From: Planctomycetota bacterium
GTDB lineage: Bacteria > Planctomycetota > PLA2 > JAEUHO01
Length of the DNA: 64,000 bases
Direction of reading: 5' to 3'
Assembly: GCA_028281445.1 (NCBI GenBank)
Contig: JANQJW010000053.1
Span: 1-64,000, forward strand
Positions 25,233 to 34,122 of the stretch are shown here, piece by piece (the stretch's first letter is position 1; every line of letters begins with the position of its first letter). Position numbers and translations under genes: made by a program. The notes under the pieces are model-generated. The model worked only from the letters and a program-made list of their open reading frames with translations, was not told the DNA's origin and did not search any database.

Positions 25233-26486
25233 CTAGGACGGATCGTCGCGGATGTGCCGCGCCAGGACGCGCAGGGCCGTGCGCTCGTCGGCTTCCTTGA
25301 CTTCGAATTGCAGGCAGCCCTCGACCTCGATGCGATCGCCCTCGCGTGGGATGCGCTTGAGGCGCTCCTGAATGAGGCCGGTGATCGTCGTATTCTCTTC
25401 CTCGCTGCTCGTGAAGATCACGCCGCACTGGAGGAATCGCGCGATGTCGCGCACGCGCGTCAGTCCGTGCACCAGCGCGGCATCGCGTGAGACACGCTTC
25501 ACGAGGCCCTCGGAGACGTCGCTCGCGTCGATCGCCTCGCCGACCAGCTCCTCGACGAGATCGTCGAGGGTGACGATGCCCTCCGTGATGCCGTACTCGT
25601 CGATGACGATGCCCATGCGACCGTGCTTGCTCTGAAGGTCGCGCAGTACGTCGTCGACTTGACGAGACGTCGGCAGGAAGATCGCCGGCCGCTGCAACTC
25701 GGCGACCGTCTTGTCGTCCTGATCATTGGCCAGTGCGGCCAACGCGTCCCGGAGCGACAGGATGCCCGTCACCTTGTCCAGGTCCTCTTCGTAGACCGGG
25801 AACTGCCAGTGCGAGGTCTCGAGCAACTCCGCACGCAGGTCCCCGATCCGGGAGGACACCTGGAAGGCCTTCACCAGCGGACGGGGCGTCATCACGTCTT
25901 CGGCGGTGATGTCGTCGAGGCGGAAGACGCGCCGGATGAGCTCGGCCTCCTCCGGATCGATGCGTCCCTCCTCGCCGCCGAGCTTGGCCAGCTCGCGGAT
26001 CTCGGCCTCCTCGCCCGCCAGCACGCGGCTCTTGGGATGCGCCCAGGCGACGGCCCGCTCCACCATCCACACGAGCGGGGCCAGCAGCCGGCGCACCCAG
26101 ACGAGGGCCGGTCCGACGAAGCCCGAGATCGACTCCGGGTTGGCCTCACCCAGCACCTTCGGCGTGATCTCGCCGAAGGCGATGATGAGGAACGTCTGCA
26201 CGATGATGAAGATGCCCATGCCCGTGGGCGTGCCGATCACCTCCGTTGCGATCGCCGACAACACCATGCTGCCGCCGATGGCGAAGATGTTGTTCAGGAA
26301 GACGATCGACGCGAGCGTGCGCTTCGGATCCTGTTTGAGCTGCAGCAGACGGCGCATGCGGCGATCGCCCGACTGCAACCGCGCCCGGATCCGTGCTTCG
26401 CTGGCAGCGAGCAGCGCAGCCTCGCTCAGCGAACAGAAGAAGGACCCGGCGAGGTTCCCGAGAACGAGGAGTGTGAGCAGTACCAT
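25233..26486 (-). CDS. CNNM/CorC-type membrane protein with CBS domains
   Basis: 417 residues. Order of parts: DUF21/CNNM membrane domain with about four helices (residues ~1-165; LAGSFFCSLSEAALLAASEARI, FLIIAFGEITPKVLGE), a CBS pair (~195-330; DVMTPRPLVKAFQV, FPVYEEDLDKVTGILSLRDAL, GIVIDEYGITEGIVTLDDLVEE) and a CorC_HlyC transporter-associated domain at the C-terminus. The family exports or regulates Mg2+ and Co2+, and some members were once called hemolysins. The length is normal. It lies 76 bases downstream of the phosphodiesterase-like gene in the same direction. Confidence 0.87.
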   Translation of the reverse strand: MVLLTLLVLGNLAGSFFCSLSEAALLAASEARIRARLQSGDRRMRRLLQLKQDPKRTLASIVFLNNIFAIGGSMVLSAIATEVIGTPTGMGIFIIVQTFLIIAFGEITPKVLGEANPESISGFVGPALVWVRRLLAPLVWMVERAVAWAHPKSRVLAGEEAEIRELAKLGGEEGRIDPEEAELIRRVFRLDDITAEDVMTPRPLVKAFQVSSRIGDLRAELLETSHWQFPVYEEDLDKVTGILSLRDALAALANDQDDKTVAELQRPAIFLPTSRQVDDVLRDLQSKHGRMGIVIDEYGITEGIVTLDDLVEELVGEAIDASDVSEGLVKRVSRDAALVHGLTRVRDIARFLQCGVIFTSSEEENTTITGLIQERLKRIPREGDRIEVEGCLQFEVKEADERTALRVLARHIRDDPS

Positions 26487-26562
26487 CGGTGGGGCGCGGG
26501 CGCGACCACTCTATCCGGATCGCGCCCCCGCGCGGCATTGCACCCGCGGCAGGCGGCATGCG

Positions 26563-27327
26563 CTAGGAAATGGTCAGGGTCTGTCCCTCATCGAGGAAGC
26601 GCAGCCGTGGGTCACCGCATGCATCGAGCGCCGCGCGCAGCTCGTCCTCGTAGCCCGGCTTGTGGTGCGTCACGAGGATCCGGGCGTCCGTGCGCAGCTT
26701 GTCCAGATCCTCGATCAGGAGCTGCGGGGTCATGTGGCCACCGGCTTCGGCAACCCACCGGAGCGAGTCGGGCCAGCTGCACTCGATCACGATGGCGCGC
26801 ACCGCGGGTCGCTCGTTGGCGAAGGCCCATAGGGCGTCCGTGGTCGTCGTGTCGCCGCAGACGATCAAGGCCGTGCCGTCCCGCTCGATGCAGTAGGCCT
26901 GCGACGGCACGGCATGCGTCAAGGCGACCGCGCGTACGTCGTAGCCGATCACGTCCGCATGCTCACCCGGTTCCATCGGTTCCCACGTGATCAGCGGCCT
27001 GCCGTCGATCTCGAGCTGGTCGAGCTCCAGCCAGATCTGATCGTTGAAGAGATGCTGCCCGACGGCGTCGATCGTCGCCGCCGAGGCGTGGACCGGGCAC
27101 GACGGCACGTCTTCAGCGTACCGGTGTACGGCAAAGAAGGGCAGCGTCAGGACGTGGTCCAGGTGGCTGTGTGTCAGCAACAGGGCCTGGATCCGGCGCT
27201 GTTCGTCAAGCGTCAGTGCGGTGCTGAGCGACCCGGCGTCGACGGCGAGCACGTCATCGATCAGATAGCCGGAGAGCAGCTTTCCGAGGGCGCTGCCGCC
27301 CGCGCAACCGAGGACTCGTAGCTCCAT
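26563..27327 (-). CDS. Metallo-beta-lactamase-fold hydrolase, class II cyclic-nucleotide phosphodiesterase type
   Basis: 254 residues from the ATG at 27327. The metal motif LLTHSHLDHVLTLPFFA is that of class II 3',5'-cyclic-nucleotide phosphodiesterases rather than HxHxDH of typical lactamase-fold enzymes. Other metal ligands are seen in VICGDTTTT, VIECSWPD, GGHMTPQLL and VTHHKPGYED. These enzymes hydrolyse cAMP or cGMP and may be exported, but no signal peptide is visible here. TAGGCT lies about 12 bases before the start and may be a -10 element. The gene is divergent from the ABC importer set. Confidence 0.78.
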   Translation of the reverse strand: MELRVLGCAGGSALGKLLSGYLIDDVLAVDAGSLSTALTLDEQRRIQALLLTHSHLDHVLTLPFFAVHRYAEDVPSCPVHASAATIDAVGQHLFNDQIWLELDQLEIDGRPLITWEPMEPGEHADVIGYDVRAVALTHAVPSQAYCIERDGTALIVCGDTTTTDALWAFANERPAVRAIVIECSWPDSLRWVAEAGGHMTPQLLIEDLDKLRTDARILVTHHKPGYEDELRAALDACGDPRLRFLDEGQTLTIS

Positions 27328-27371
27328 TGGGTGCGAGCCTACACGCGAGCGTCCGCGGCTCCCGGGTTGCC

Positions 27372-27401
27372 TTGACCCGTTTGCGACAAGCCCCGTACGA
27401 T
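27372..27401 (+). promoter_or_regulatory. Sigma70-like promoter of the first ABC importer operon
   Basis: TTGACC (27372-27377) and TACGAT (27396-27401) are separated by 18 bases, in the 139-base gap between divergent genes. The start codon of the solute-binding protein is 65 bases downstream. It is the best promoter match seen in the window. Confidence 0.55.
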
Positions 27402-27466
27402 CCGGCCTCTCCCCGGCACTTCGCGGCGAATCGGCAGGCCGCTCGAGGGGGGCGGAGGACCCATCC

Positions 27467-29518
27467 GTGAGAGACAACCCGATCCTTACGCTGATCAAGA
27501 CCGCCGTGTTCGCCGTGCTCGCCCTGCTCGTGGGCCTCTCCTTCTGGCAGGGGACGAAGTGGGAAGACCGGATGACCAGGCTGGGCGAGCGGATCAGCAA
27601 GCTCGAGACGAGCACTGACCGCGTCAACACGACGCTGGCAAAGCTCGACCGGCGCATCGCGCGCGGCGGTGTGTCGACGGTCCCGACGAACGGGGGCGGC
27701 CCGACGGACGAGGGTGCGATTCCGCCGCCGGGCGAGCTCGATCGCTACGGCAGCGCCAAGTCGCCGCCGGCATGGCTGAAGGGGCGCGCGAAGGAACTCT
27801 GGGGCTCGTACGGCGACAACTACTTCAAGCCGGATCCGGATTGGCCGGCGACGGCGGACCTGGACGACCCCAAGCTCGATGCCAACGGCGAGATCACGCT
27901 CTGGTATGGCTCGGCACCCGCTGATCTGAACCCGTTGACGTTGAGCGACGGCCTCGTCAATCGCTACATCCGCATCTTCTGCGGCGACTACTGGGGGCTG
28001 CAGCACTCGCAGAACCCGTATCTCTACAAGCCGGGCCTCGCCTACCGCTGCGAGCATAGCCCGGACTACAAGACCTGGATCTTCTGGGTGCGACCGGGCA
28101 TCCGCTGGCATACGCCGCAGGTCGATCTATCCAAGTACCCGCACCTCAAGGGCGATCAATACCTCACCGCGCACGACTGGAAGTTCACGATGGACCTCAT
28201 CATGAACCCCGAGGTGCGCGCCGCGCACGTGCGCGCCTACTTCGCCGACTTCGACCGTGTCGAGGTCGTCGACGATCACTGCTACATCATGCACTGGAAG
28301 AAGGCGAGCTTCACGGGCATCGGATCGAACATGAACCTGATCTCGCCCTTCCCGCGGTTTGTCTACGGCTACGACGAGACCGGCAAGGCTTTCGATCCTG
28401 CGTCCATCGGCACACGCTTCAACGAGCACTGGTTCGGCAAGAGCTTCAAGTGGATCGGAACGGGCAAGTACGTCCTTGAGAAGTACGACCCCGAGAAGGA
28501 GATGGTCGCGGTCCGCAACGAGGACTACTGGGGGCAGTTGCCCGCGATTCGCAAGGTTCGGCGCGAGATGTTCCCCAATCGCGATCTCGCCTACACCAAG
28601 TTCGAAGCCGGCGAGCACGCGTCCATCACATACCTCGGTCCGCAGTTCAAGAAGCGCGTCGAGCCGAACGAGAACTACAAGACGGGCAAGTGGGGCGCGC
28701 ACTGGGGCTGGTCGGTTCAGTACTCCTTCATCGCCTACAAGAACACGCACCCCATCTTTCGCGACGTCAACGTCCGGCGCGCCATGACGCACGCGTGCAA
28801 CCGCGAGCGCATCCTTCAAGCGGTCAACGAGGGGAAGGGCACTGTCGTGACCGGGCCGCAGTCCTATCACGCGCCCACGTACCCGAGGGACCTCAAGCCG
28901 ATCCCGTTCGACTTGGACAAGGCCGCGGCGATGCTCAAGGACGCGGGTTGGGCCGACGCCGACGGAAACGGTGTGCTCGAGAAGACGATCGAGGGCACGT
29001 CGACCGAGTTCCGCATCAAGGCGATGATTCCCGAGACGGCGATGTGGAACACGATCTTCTCGATCTTCCGCGAGGATCTCGCGAAGATCGGTATCCGTAT
29101 GGAGCTCGAGCCCCTGCAGTGGGGGCAGTTCAGCAAGCGACTCGACGACCGCAACTTCGACGTGACGGCGCTCTTGTGGAGCACGAACGGTTGGGACAAC
29201 GACATGACCCAGATCTGGCACTCGAGCCAGATCGAGGAGCCCGAGTCGAGCAACTTCATCGAGTTCGGCGATCCCGAGGTGGACAAGTACATCGAACAGG
29301 CGCGCTACGAGTTCGATCTCAAGGAGCGCGTGCGCATCCAAAGTGCCGCGCACAGGCGCATCAACGAGCTGCAGCCCTACACGTTCCTCTTCACGATCAA
29401 GCTCGCGAGCACGTACTGGAAGGACAAGATCTCGGACATGTCGAGGGCTGACAAATGGAAGTCGCGTCCCTTCATCCGGCTCTGGCCGCTGTGGGTTCCG
29501 AGTCAGGGACCGAGATAA
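27467..29518 (+). CDS. Family 5 (oligopeptide/dipeptide-type) solute-binding protein, membrane-anchored
   Basis: 683 residues from a GTG at 27467 with GGAGG upstream. Unlike most family members it has no lipoprotein signal. Instead it starts with a single membrane helix (LIKTAVFAVLALLVGLSFW) and a coiled-coil-like stretch (MTRLGERISKLETSTDRV) before the binding domain. SBP_bac_5 marks include LTLSDGLVNRYIRIF, YLTAHDWKFTMD, WIGTGKYVLEKYDPEKEM, FRDVNVRRAMTHACNRERI and FDVTALLWSTNGWDND. Family 5 proteins capture peptides, nickel or sugars for ABC import. Two permease genes follow directly, but no ATPase gene does. Confidence 0.85.
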   Translation: MRDNPILTLIKTAVFAVLALLVGLSFWQGTKWEDRMTRLGERISKLETSTDRVNTTLAKLDRRIARGGVSTVPTNGGGPTDEGAIPPPGELDRYGSAKSPPAWLKGRAKELWGSYGDNYFKPDPDWPATADLDDPKLDANGEITLWYGSAPADLNPLTLSDGLVNRYIRIFCGDYWGLQHSQNPYLYKPGLAYRCEHSPDYKTWIFWVRPGIRWHTPQVDLSKYPHLKGDQYLTAHDWKFTMDLIMNPEVRAAHVRAYFADFDRVEVVDDHCYIMHWKKASFTGIGSNMNLISPFPRFVYGYDETGKAFDPASIGTRFNEHWFGKSFKWIGTGKYVLEKYDPEKEMVAVRNEDYWGQLPAIRKVRREMFPNRDLAYTKFEAGEHASITYLGPQFKKRVEPNENYKTGKWGAHWGWSVQYSFIAYKNTHPIFRDVNVRRAMTHACNRERILQAVNEGKGTVVTGPQSYHAPTYPRDLKPIPFDLDKAAAMLKDAGWADADGNGVLEKTIEGTSTEFRIKAMIPETAMWNTIFSIFREDLAKIGIRMELEPLQWGQFSKRLDDRNFDVTALLWSTNGWDNDMTQIWHSSQIEEPESSNFIEFGDPEVDKYIEQARYEFDLKERVRIQSAAHRRINELQPYTFLFTIKLASTYWKDKISDMSRADKWKSRPFIRLWPLWVPSQGPR

Positions 29519-29538
29519 GGACCTCGTAGCGCACCACA

Positions 29539-31008
29539 ATGCTCGCCTACGTCACCAAGCGCGTGCTGATCATGGTGCCGACCTTCGTCGGCGTCTCGTT
29601 CATGATCTGGCTCGTCATGACCCTCGCGCCCGGCGAGCCCGGTGGCGATCAAGGACGGGGTGCGTTCGGGTCCGAGGTGGGCCAGGACCTCGAGAACCGC
29701 GAGCGCGAGAACCAGAGTCAGCGGATGTTCCGCGAGCAGTTCGCGCTCAACCGCCCGCGCTTCTGGAACGACTGGACCTCGCTGACCGAGGAACAGGTCC
29801 GTGAGACGCTGAAGATCGTGCGCGAGGGCACGCAGATCCGCGGCGCCGGAGCCGTCAAGCGGGCGCGCCGCAAGCTCGAGGACTGGGGCAACTACGCCGT
29901 GCCGCCGCTCGTCGGTCTGCTCAAGAAGACGGAGGGAGAGGAACAGGATCTCGTCCTGGCCTACCTGAAGATCTCGGCCTACCGCTTCAAGACAATCTTC
30001 CCACAGGGTTATCAGCCGACGGAGGAGGAGGAAGAACGCGAGCGGCGCATCCAGGCCGACAATGACCGTATCAAGTCCAAGCTGCTCTCCTGGAACCGTG
30101 GCGCAACGCCCGCTCAACGGGCGTCGGTCGTCGGGAATTGGACGAAGTGGTATGAGGACAAGGTCCAGGACGGCCGCTGGTCGTACCAGGACAGTTGGAC
30201 CGAACGCACGGGCATCGCGATGGTCGACACGCAGTTCGGCCGCTACTGGAAGAACCTCTTCTCCGGCAACCTCGGGCTGAGCTTCCGCACCAAGGAACCC
30301 GTGCTGACCATCATCGGTCGCAAGCTCAAGTACTCGCTCTCCCTCGCCGTGCCGTCCTTCATCATCGCGTGGATACTCGCCGTGTTCCTCGGCGTCACCA
30401 GCGCAGCCAACCACAACACCTGGATCGACCAGGGCATGGGCGTCGGGCTGTTCATGCTCTACAGCATTCCGTCGTTCCTAATGGCCACGGTCGTCCAAGC
30501 GCTGTTCGCCAAGGAGTTGGGGTGGTTCCCCACGACGCAGTTCGAGAGCTCCGGTGCCCAGGTCATGAACACGTGGAACCACTTCACCGACGTGCTGTGG
30601 CATCTCACGCTGCCTCTCTTCTGCTACACGTACGGCTCGCTGGCCTACATCTCGCGCCAGGCCCGCTCGGGCATGCTCGAGGTGATGAAGAGCGACTTCG
30701 TGCGCACGGCCCGCGCCAAGGGCGTCAAGGAACGCGCCGTCATCTGGAAGCACGCCGCGCGCAACGGCATGATGCCGCTCATCACGCTGCTCGGTACGGC
30801 CCTGCCCGTGTTGCTCGCCGGCAGCGTCGTCATCGAGTGGATCTTCCAGATTCCCGGATTTGGGCAGCTGATGATCAACTCGATCTTCCTCAAGGACTAC
30901 AACGTCGTGATGGGGGTGTCGCTGATCTCGGCCGCCCTCACGCTCGTCGGCCTCCTAATTGCCGACATCCTCTACGCCTCCGTCGATCCGCGGGTTTCCT
31001 ACGATTAG
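29539..31008 (+). CDS. DppB/OppB-type ABC permease with a long periplasmic insertion
   Basis: 489 residues against about 310-340 for the family. The first helix (VTKRVLIMVPTFVGVSFMIW) is standard. Then about 170 extra residues are inserted before the core. The insertion is charged and contains a HEAT-like helical hairpin (LEDWGNYAVPPLVGLLKK, EEQDLVLAYLKISAYRF). The permease core resumes at LKYSLSLAVPSFIIAWILAV and ends with the usual EAA-type loop (RTARAKGVKERAVIWKHAAR) that docks the ATPase, and a final helix. The insertion lies between helices 1 and 2, so it should face the periplasm and touch the binding protein. It overlaps the next permease gene by about 50 bases if the TTG start there is correct. 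Confidence 0.85.
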   Translation: MLAYVTKRVLIMVPTFVGVSFMIWLVMTLAPGEPGGDQGRGAFGSEVGQDLENRERENQSQRMFREQFALNRPRFWNDWTSLTEEQVRETLKIVREGTQIRGAGAVKRARRKLEDWGNYAVPPLVGLLKKTEGEEQDLVLAYLKISAYRFKTIFPQGYQPTEEEEERERRIQADNDRIKSKLLSWNRGATPAQRASVVGNWTKWYEDKVQDGRWSYQDSWTERTGIAMVDTQFGRYWKNLFSGNLGLSFRTKEPVLTIIGRKLKYSLSLAVPSFIIAWILAVFLGVTSAANHNTWIDQGMGVGLFMLYSIPSFLMATVVQALFAKELGWFPTTQFESSGAQVMNTWNHFTDVLWHLTLPLFCYTYGSLAYISRQARSGMLEVMKSDFVRTARAKGVKERAVIWKHAARNGMMPLITLLGTALPVLLAGSVVIEWIFQIPGFGQLMINSIFLKDYNVVMGVSLISAALTLVGLLIADILYASVDPRVSYD

Positions 31009-32275
31009 CGAAGAACAGACCCTCCCTGCGCAGCCCAGCCCGACCGGCGAGACGAGAGCCGAGTCGCAGTGGTCCATCGTCGCGCGCATGTTCCGCAAGC
31101 GCCATACGGCGGTGTGGGGTCTGCGCGGGACCGTCGCGCTCGTGATGGTCGCCATCTACGCGCCGGTCATCTCGTCCGGCCTACCTCTGATCTGGCGCGC
31201 GCCCGGCGGCGAGACGGAGTACCCGTGGTTCCGGAAGATGTTCGACAACAACTACTGGACGAGCGCGGTAGATCGCTTCTTCAACCTGTTGCTCGTCCTC
31301 GTGACGATCTGGCTCGTCTTCAAGCTCGTATCCAGGCTCGCCGGCATGGGGAAGGCTCGTCGACGGGAAGTCGGCAAGTGGTACATCGTCGTCGGGTTGA
31401 TTCTCGTCATCCTCCAACTCCCCTTCATCGGCGTGGGATTTCTGAACAGCAGTGAGCCCTACGTCGACTATCGCGAGAAGGCCAAGACGTATGCCGAAGA
31501 GGGGGCCGACTACGCGGCCACGTTCGTCTTCGTGCCGTACGGCCACCGCGAGCAGCTCCAGGGTGCGGACGATCGCTTCCTCGGCCTCTTCAACTTCGAC
31601 CGCGGAGAGGTCCACCTCCTTGGCACGGACAAGGTCGGGCGCGACGTGTTTGCGCGTCTGCTCTACGGCACGCGGATCAGTCTGACGGTCGGGCTCGTTG
31701 CCGTCGCGATCTACGTGACGATCGGGACGATCATCGGAGCGATCGCCGGCTTCAAGGGCGGCAGGGTGGACCTGTTCATCATGCGCGTCATCGAAATCGT
31801 GATCTGTGTCCCGGGGCTCTTCCTGATCCTCACGATCATCGCGCTCTTCGGGAACCGATCGATCTTCATGATCATGTTCGCGATCGGACTCGTCGCATGG
31901 ACGGGCATCGCGCGCCTCGTGCGCGGCGAGTTCATACGTGAACGGTCGCGCGACTACGTCGCCGCGGCGCGTAGCCTGGGGCTCTCGGGCTCGCGCATCC
32001 TCTTCCGCCACGTGCTGCCCAACGCCATCGCGCCCGTGATCGTTGCGGCGACGTTCGGCGTGGCCGGCGCAATCATCACGGAGTCGACTCTGTCGTTCCT
32101 GGGGCTGGGCGACGTCAGTGTGCCGTCGTGGGGCATGGTCCTCAACGAGGGCCGCCAGGACACGGAGTGGCACATGATCCTCGCCCCGGGCGTGGCCATC
32201 TTCATCACGGTGACGCTGCTCAACCTCGTCGGCGACGGACTCCGCGACGCGCTGGATCCCAAGCTGCGGCAGTAG
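30959..32275 (+). CDS. DppC/OppC-type ABC permease with an extended N-terminal region
   Basis: 438 residues from TTG 30959, the only standard start before the conserved N-terminus; a rarer start after 31008 or the ATG at 31088 cannot be excluded. The family length is about 290-330. Between helix 1 (GTVALVMVAIYAPVISSG) and the core lie two additional hydrophobic segments (FFNLLLVLVTIWLVFKLV, WYIVVGLILVILQLPFIG) and a periplasmic stretch. The core has HLLGTDKVGRDVFARLLYGT, the typical DppC motif, and the EAA loop (YVAAARSLGLSGSRILFRHV). Its stop TAG is also the left edge of a palindromic repeat. It pairs with the upstream permease, whose equivalent loop is also expanded. Confidence 0.83.
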   Translation: MPTSSTPPSIRGFPTISEEQTLPAQPSPTGETRAESQWSIVARMFRKRHTAVWGLRGTVALVMVAIYAPVISSGLPLIWRAPGGETEYPWFRKMFDNNYWTSAVDRFFNLLLVLVTIWLVFKLVSRLAGMGKARRREVGKWYIVVGLILVILQLPFIGVGFLNSSEPYVDYREKAKTYAEEGADYAATFVFVPYGHREQLQGADDRFLGLFNFDRGEVHLLGTDKVGRDVFARLLYGTRISLTVGLVAVAIYVTIGTIIGAIAGFKGGRVDLFIMRVIEIVICVPGLFLILTIIALFGNRSIFMIMFAIGLVAWTGIARLVRGEFIRERSRDYVAAARSLGLSGSRILFRHVLPNAIAPVIVAATFGVAGAIITESTLSFLGLGDVSVPSWGMVLNEGRQDTEWHMILAPGVAIFITVTLLNLVGDGLRDALDPKLRQ

Positions 32276-32455
32276 GGGCGCCCTTGTGGTCGCCCCATCC
32301 GTTGTTCTGCGGACTAGAAGGCGCCCTGTCCGGGCGGCTCTTGTGACCGCCCGCGCATACGTTTGGAGGGGGCACCACAAGGGGTGCCCCAACAGGGACC
32401 GACGTGATTTGGCGGGCGCGACGCGGGGCGACCACTAGGGTCGCCCCTATATCGT
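32272..32455. repeat. Composite palindromic element, copy 1
   Basis: About 184 bases between the permease and murJ. The left hairpin GTAGGGGCGCCC...GGTCGCCCC and right hairpin GGGGCGACC-ACTAG-GGTCGCCCC bracket two inner hairpins (CGGGCGGCTCTTGTGACCGC; GGGGCACC-ACAAG-GGGTGCCCC). The same order of modules, with similar spacing, is found at 47051-47235. The TAG of the left edge is the stop codon of the permease gene. No coding capacity. Confidence 0.75.
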
Positions 32456-32467
32456 CCGATTCCATGG

Positions 32468-34057
32468 GTGGAGGACACGCGCATCGCAACCCCTGAGCCC
32501 GTAGCGAAGCCCGCAGGCAAGGTCGCGGCCGCGACCATGTGTTCGCGTGTGCTCGGGCTCCTACGCGAGGCGGTCTTCGCCGCGTTGTTCGCCACGCGCT
32601 CCATCGCCGACGCCTACATCTTCGCCTTCCGAATCCCGAACCTGCTGCGGGACTTCTTCGCCGAAGGGGCCCTTTCGGCGGCCTTCGTGCCCGAACTCGC
32701 GAAGGCGCGCGAGGAAGAAGGCGACAAGGCCGCGTTTCGCCTCGCGGCGCGGGTGTTCGGCACCCTGGCGGCCGCCGCGGGGCTGATCGTCATCCTCGGC
32801 ATCGTCTTCGCGCCGGCCATCGTGGCCGTGGTCGCCGTCGATGCCCCGGCGGAGATGCGTCTCTTCACGATCAAGCTCACCCGCGTGATGTTCCCGTTCC
32901 TGTTCGTCATCGCGCTTGCAGCCGTTGCGATGGGGGTGCTCAACACGTGGCGCCGGTACTTCGTTCCCGCGGTGGCACCCGCGTTCTTCAACGTCGTCGC
33001 CGTCGTGGGCGGCGGCGTGCTGCTGCTCCTGGGGACGGAGCCCGAGACGGCGATGCTCGTCTGGGCCGGACTCGTCGTTCTCGGAGGGGCAGCGCAACTC
33101 CTGATCCAGCTGCCTTCGTTGTTCGCGATCGGCTACCGCGAACGACCCGTCGTGGACGCGGGACTCGCCGACGCGCGCTTGCGGCGGATCGTGCGGCGCA
33201 TGGGACCCGTGGTGCTCTCCCTGGCCGCGACGAACATCATGCTCGTGATCACGACCGCGCTCGCTTCACGCGGCGAAGGCTGGGCGTCGTCGCTCAACTA
33301 CGCCTTCCGGCTCGTGCACCTGCCCATCGGCGTGATCGGCGTCGCGCTCGGGACGGTCGTGCTCGCCGCCGGCGCGCGCCGCTCCGCGGCAGACGACGGC
33401 GCCGGGGTCGACGACATCGTCCGGCGTGGCTTGCGCCTCAACTGGTTCCTCGCGCTGCCGTCGGCAACCGGCCTCTTCGTGCTCGCGCAACCGCTCGTGC
33501 GGATGATCTACGAGCGCGGGGCGTTCGGTGCCGAGAGCACCGCCAGCGTGAGCGAGGCCCTCGCCTGGTACGCCGGCGGTATCGTCTTCTATGCCGGCAT
33601 CAAGGCGGCTGCGCCGCAGTTCCTCGCCCGGGGCGACACACGCACGCCGATGTTGTGTTCGCTCCTCGGCATCGCCGCCAACCTCGCTGTCGCGCTGGGC
33701 GCGGTCGGGGCCTTGGGCTACCGCGCCCTGGCCCTTGCGGTGGCCGTCGGTGCGGCCACGAACTACGTGTCGTTGCGCCTGCTTGCCCGCCGGCGCTTCG
33801 GCGGCGGCTCGGCACCGGGCATGGCCTTCCTCGGCCGCTGTGCGCTCGCTTGCGCGTTGATGGGCGGCGCCGGGTGGGCGATTGCCGACTCGTGGCTCAG
33901 CGGTGACAGGAGCGCCGTCTCGGGATGGCTCGATGCGGCATTCACGTTGGGTGTCGTGCTCGGCCTCTCGGCGTTCTATTTCCTTGTGACAGCGGCACTT
34001 GGGATGAAGGAGGGGGCTGCGTTCGGGCGCCTCTTCAGCCGGCGCAGCGAGCGCTGA
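32468..34057 (+). CDS. murJ: Lipid II flippase MurJ
   Basis: 529 residues from a GTG at 32468. MurJ moves lipid-linked peptidoglycan precursor across the inner membrane. Typical features are the N-terminal CSRVLGLLREAVFAALFATR, FRIPNLLRDFFAEGALSAAF, FPFLFVIALAAVAMGVLNTW, the loop with SLNYAFRLVHLPIGVIGVAL, RRGLRLNWFLALPSATGLF and about 14 membrane helices. The length is normal. Its presence with an LptD-like gene and coaD points to a chromosomal housekeeping region for envelope assembly. Confidence 0.92.
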   Translation: MEDTRIATPEPVAKPAGKVAAATMCSRVLGLLREAVFAALFATRSIADAYIFAFRIPNLLRDFFAEGALSAAFVPELAKAREEEGDKAAFRLAARVFGTLAAAAGLIVILGIVFAPAIVAVVAVDAPAEMRLFTIKLTRVMFPFLFVIALAAVAMGVLNTWRRYFVPAVAPAFFNVVAVVGGGVLLLLGTEPETAMLVWAGLVVLGGAAQLLIQLPSLFAIGYRERPVVDAGLADARLRRIVRRMGPVVLSLAATNIMLVITTALASRGEGWASSLNYAFRLVHLPIGVIGVALGTVVLAAGARRSAADDGAGVDDIVRRGLRLNWFLALPSATGLFVLAQPLVRMIYERGAFGAESTASVSEALAWYAGGIVFYAGIKAAAPQFLARGDTRTPMLCSLLGIAANLAVALGAVGALGYRALALAVAVGAATNYVSLRLLARRRFGGGSAPGMAFLGRCALACALMGGAGWAIADSWLSGDRSAVSGWLDAAFTLGVVLGLSAFYFLVTAALGMKEGAAFGRLFSRRSER

Positions 34058-34122
34058 GGAGGGGGGCGGCCTACCCAGCGCGGATATCCTGGGGTTTCCG
34101 GCGGCGTCGGGGAGGACGCTTG

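Noticed and set aside
32272..32460. CRISPR-like array
   Set aside because: Hairpins repeat with differing sequence and irregular spacing. There are no identical direct repeats with uniform spacers and no cas genes.
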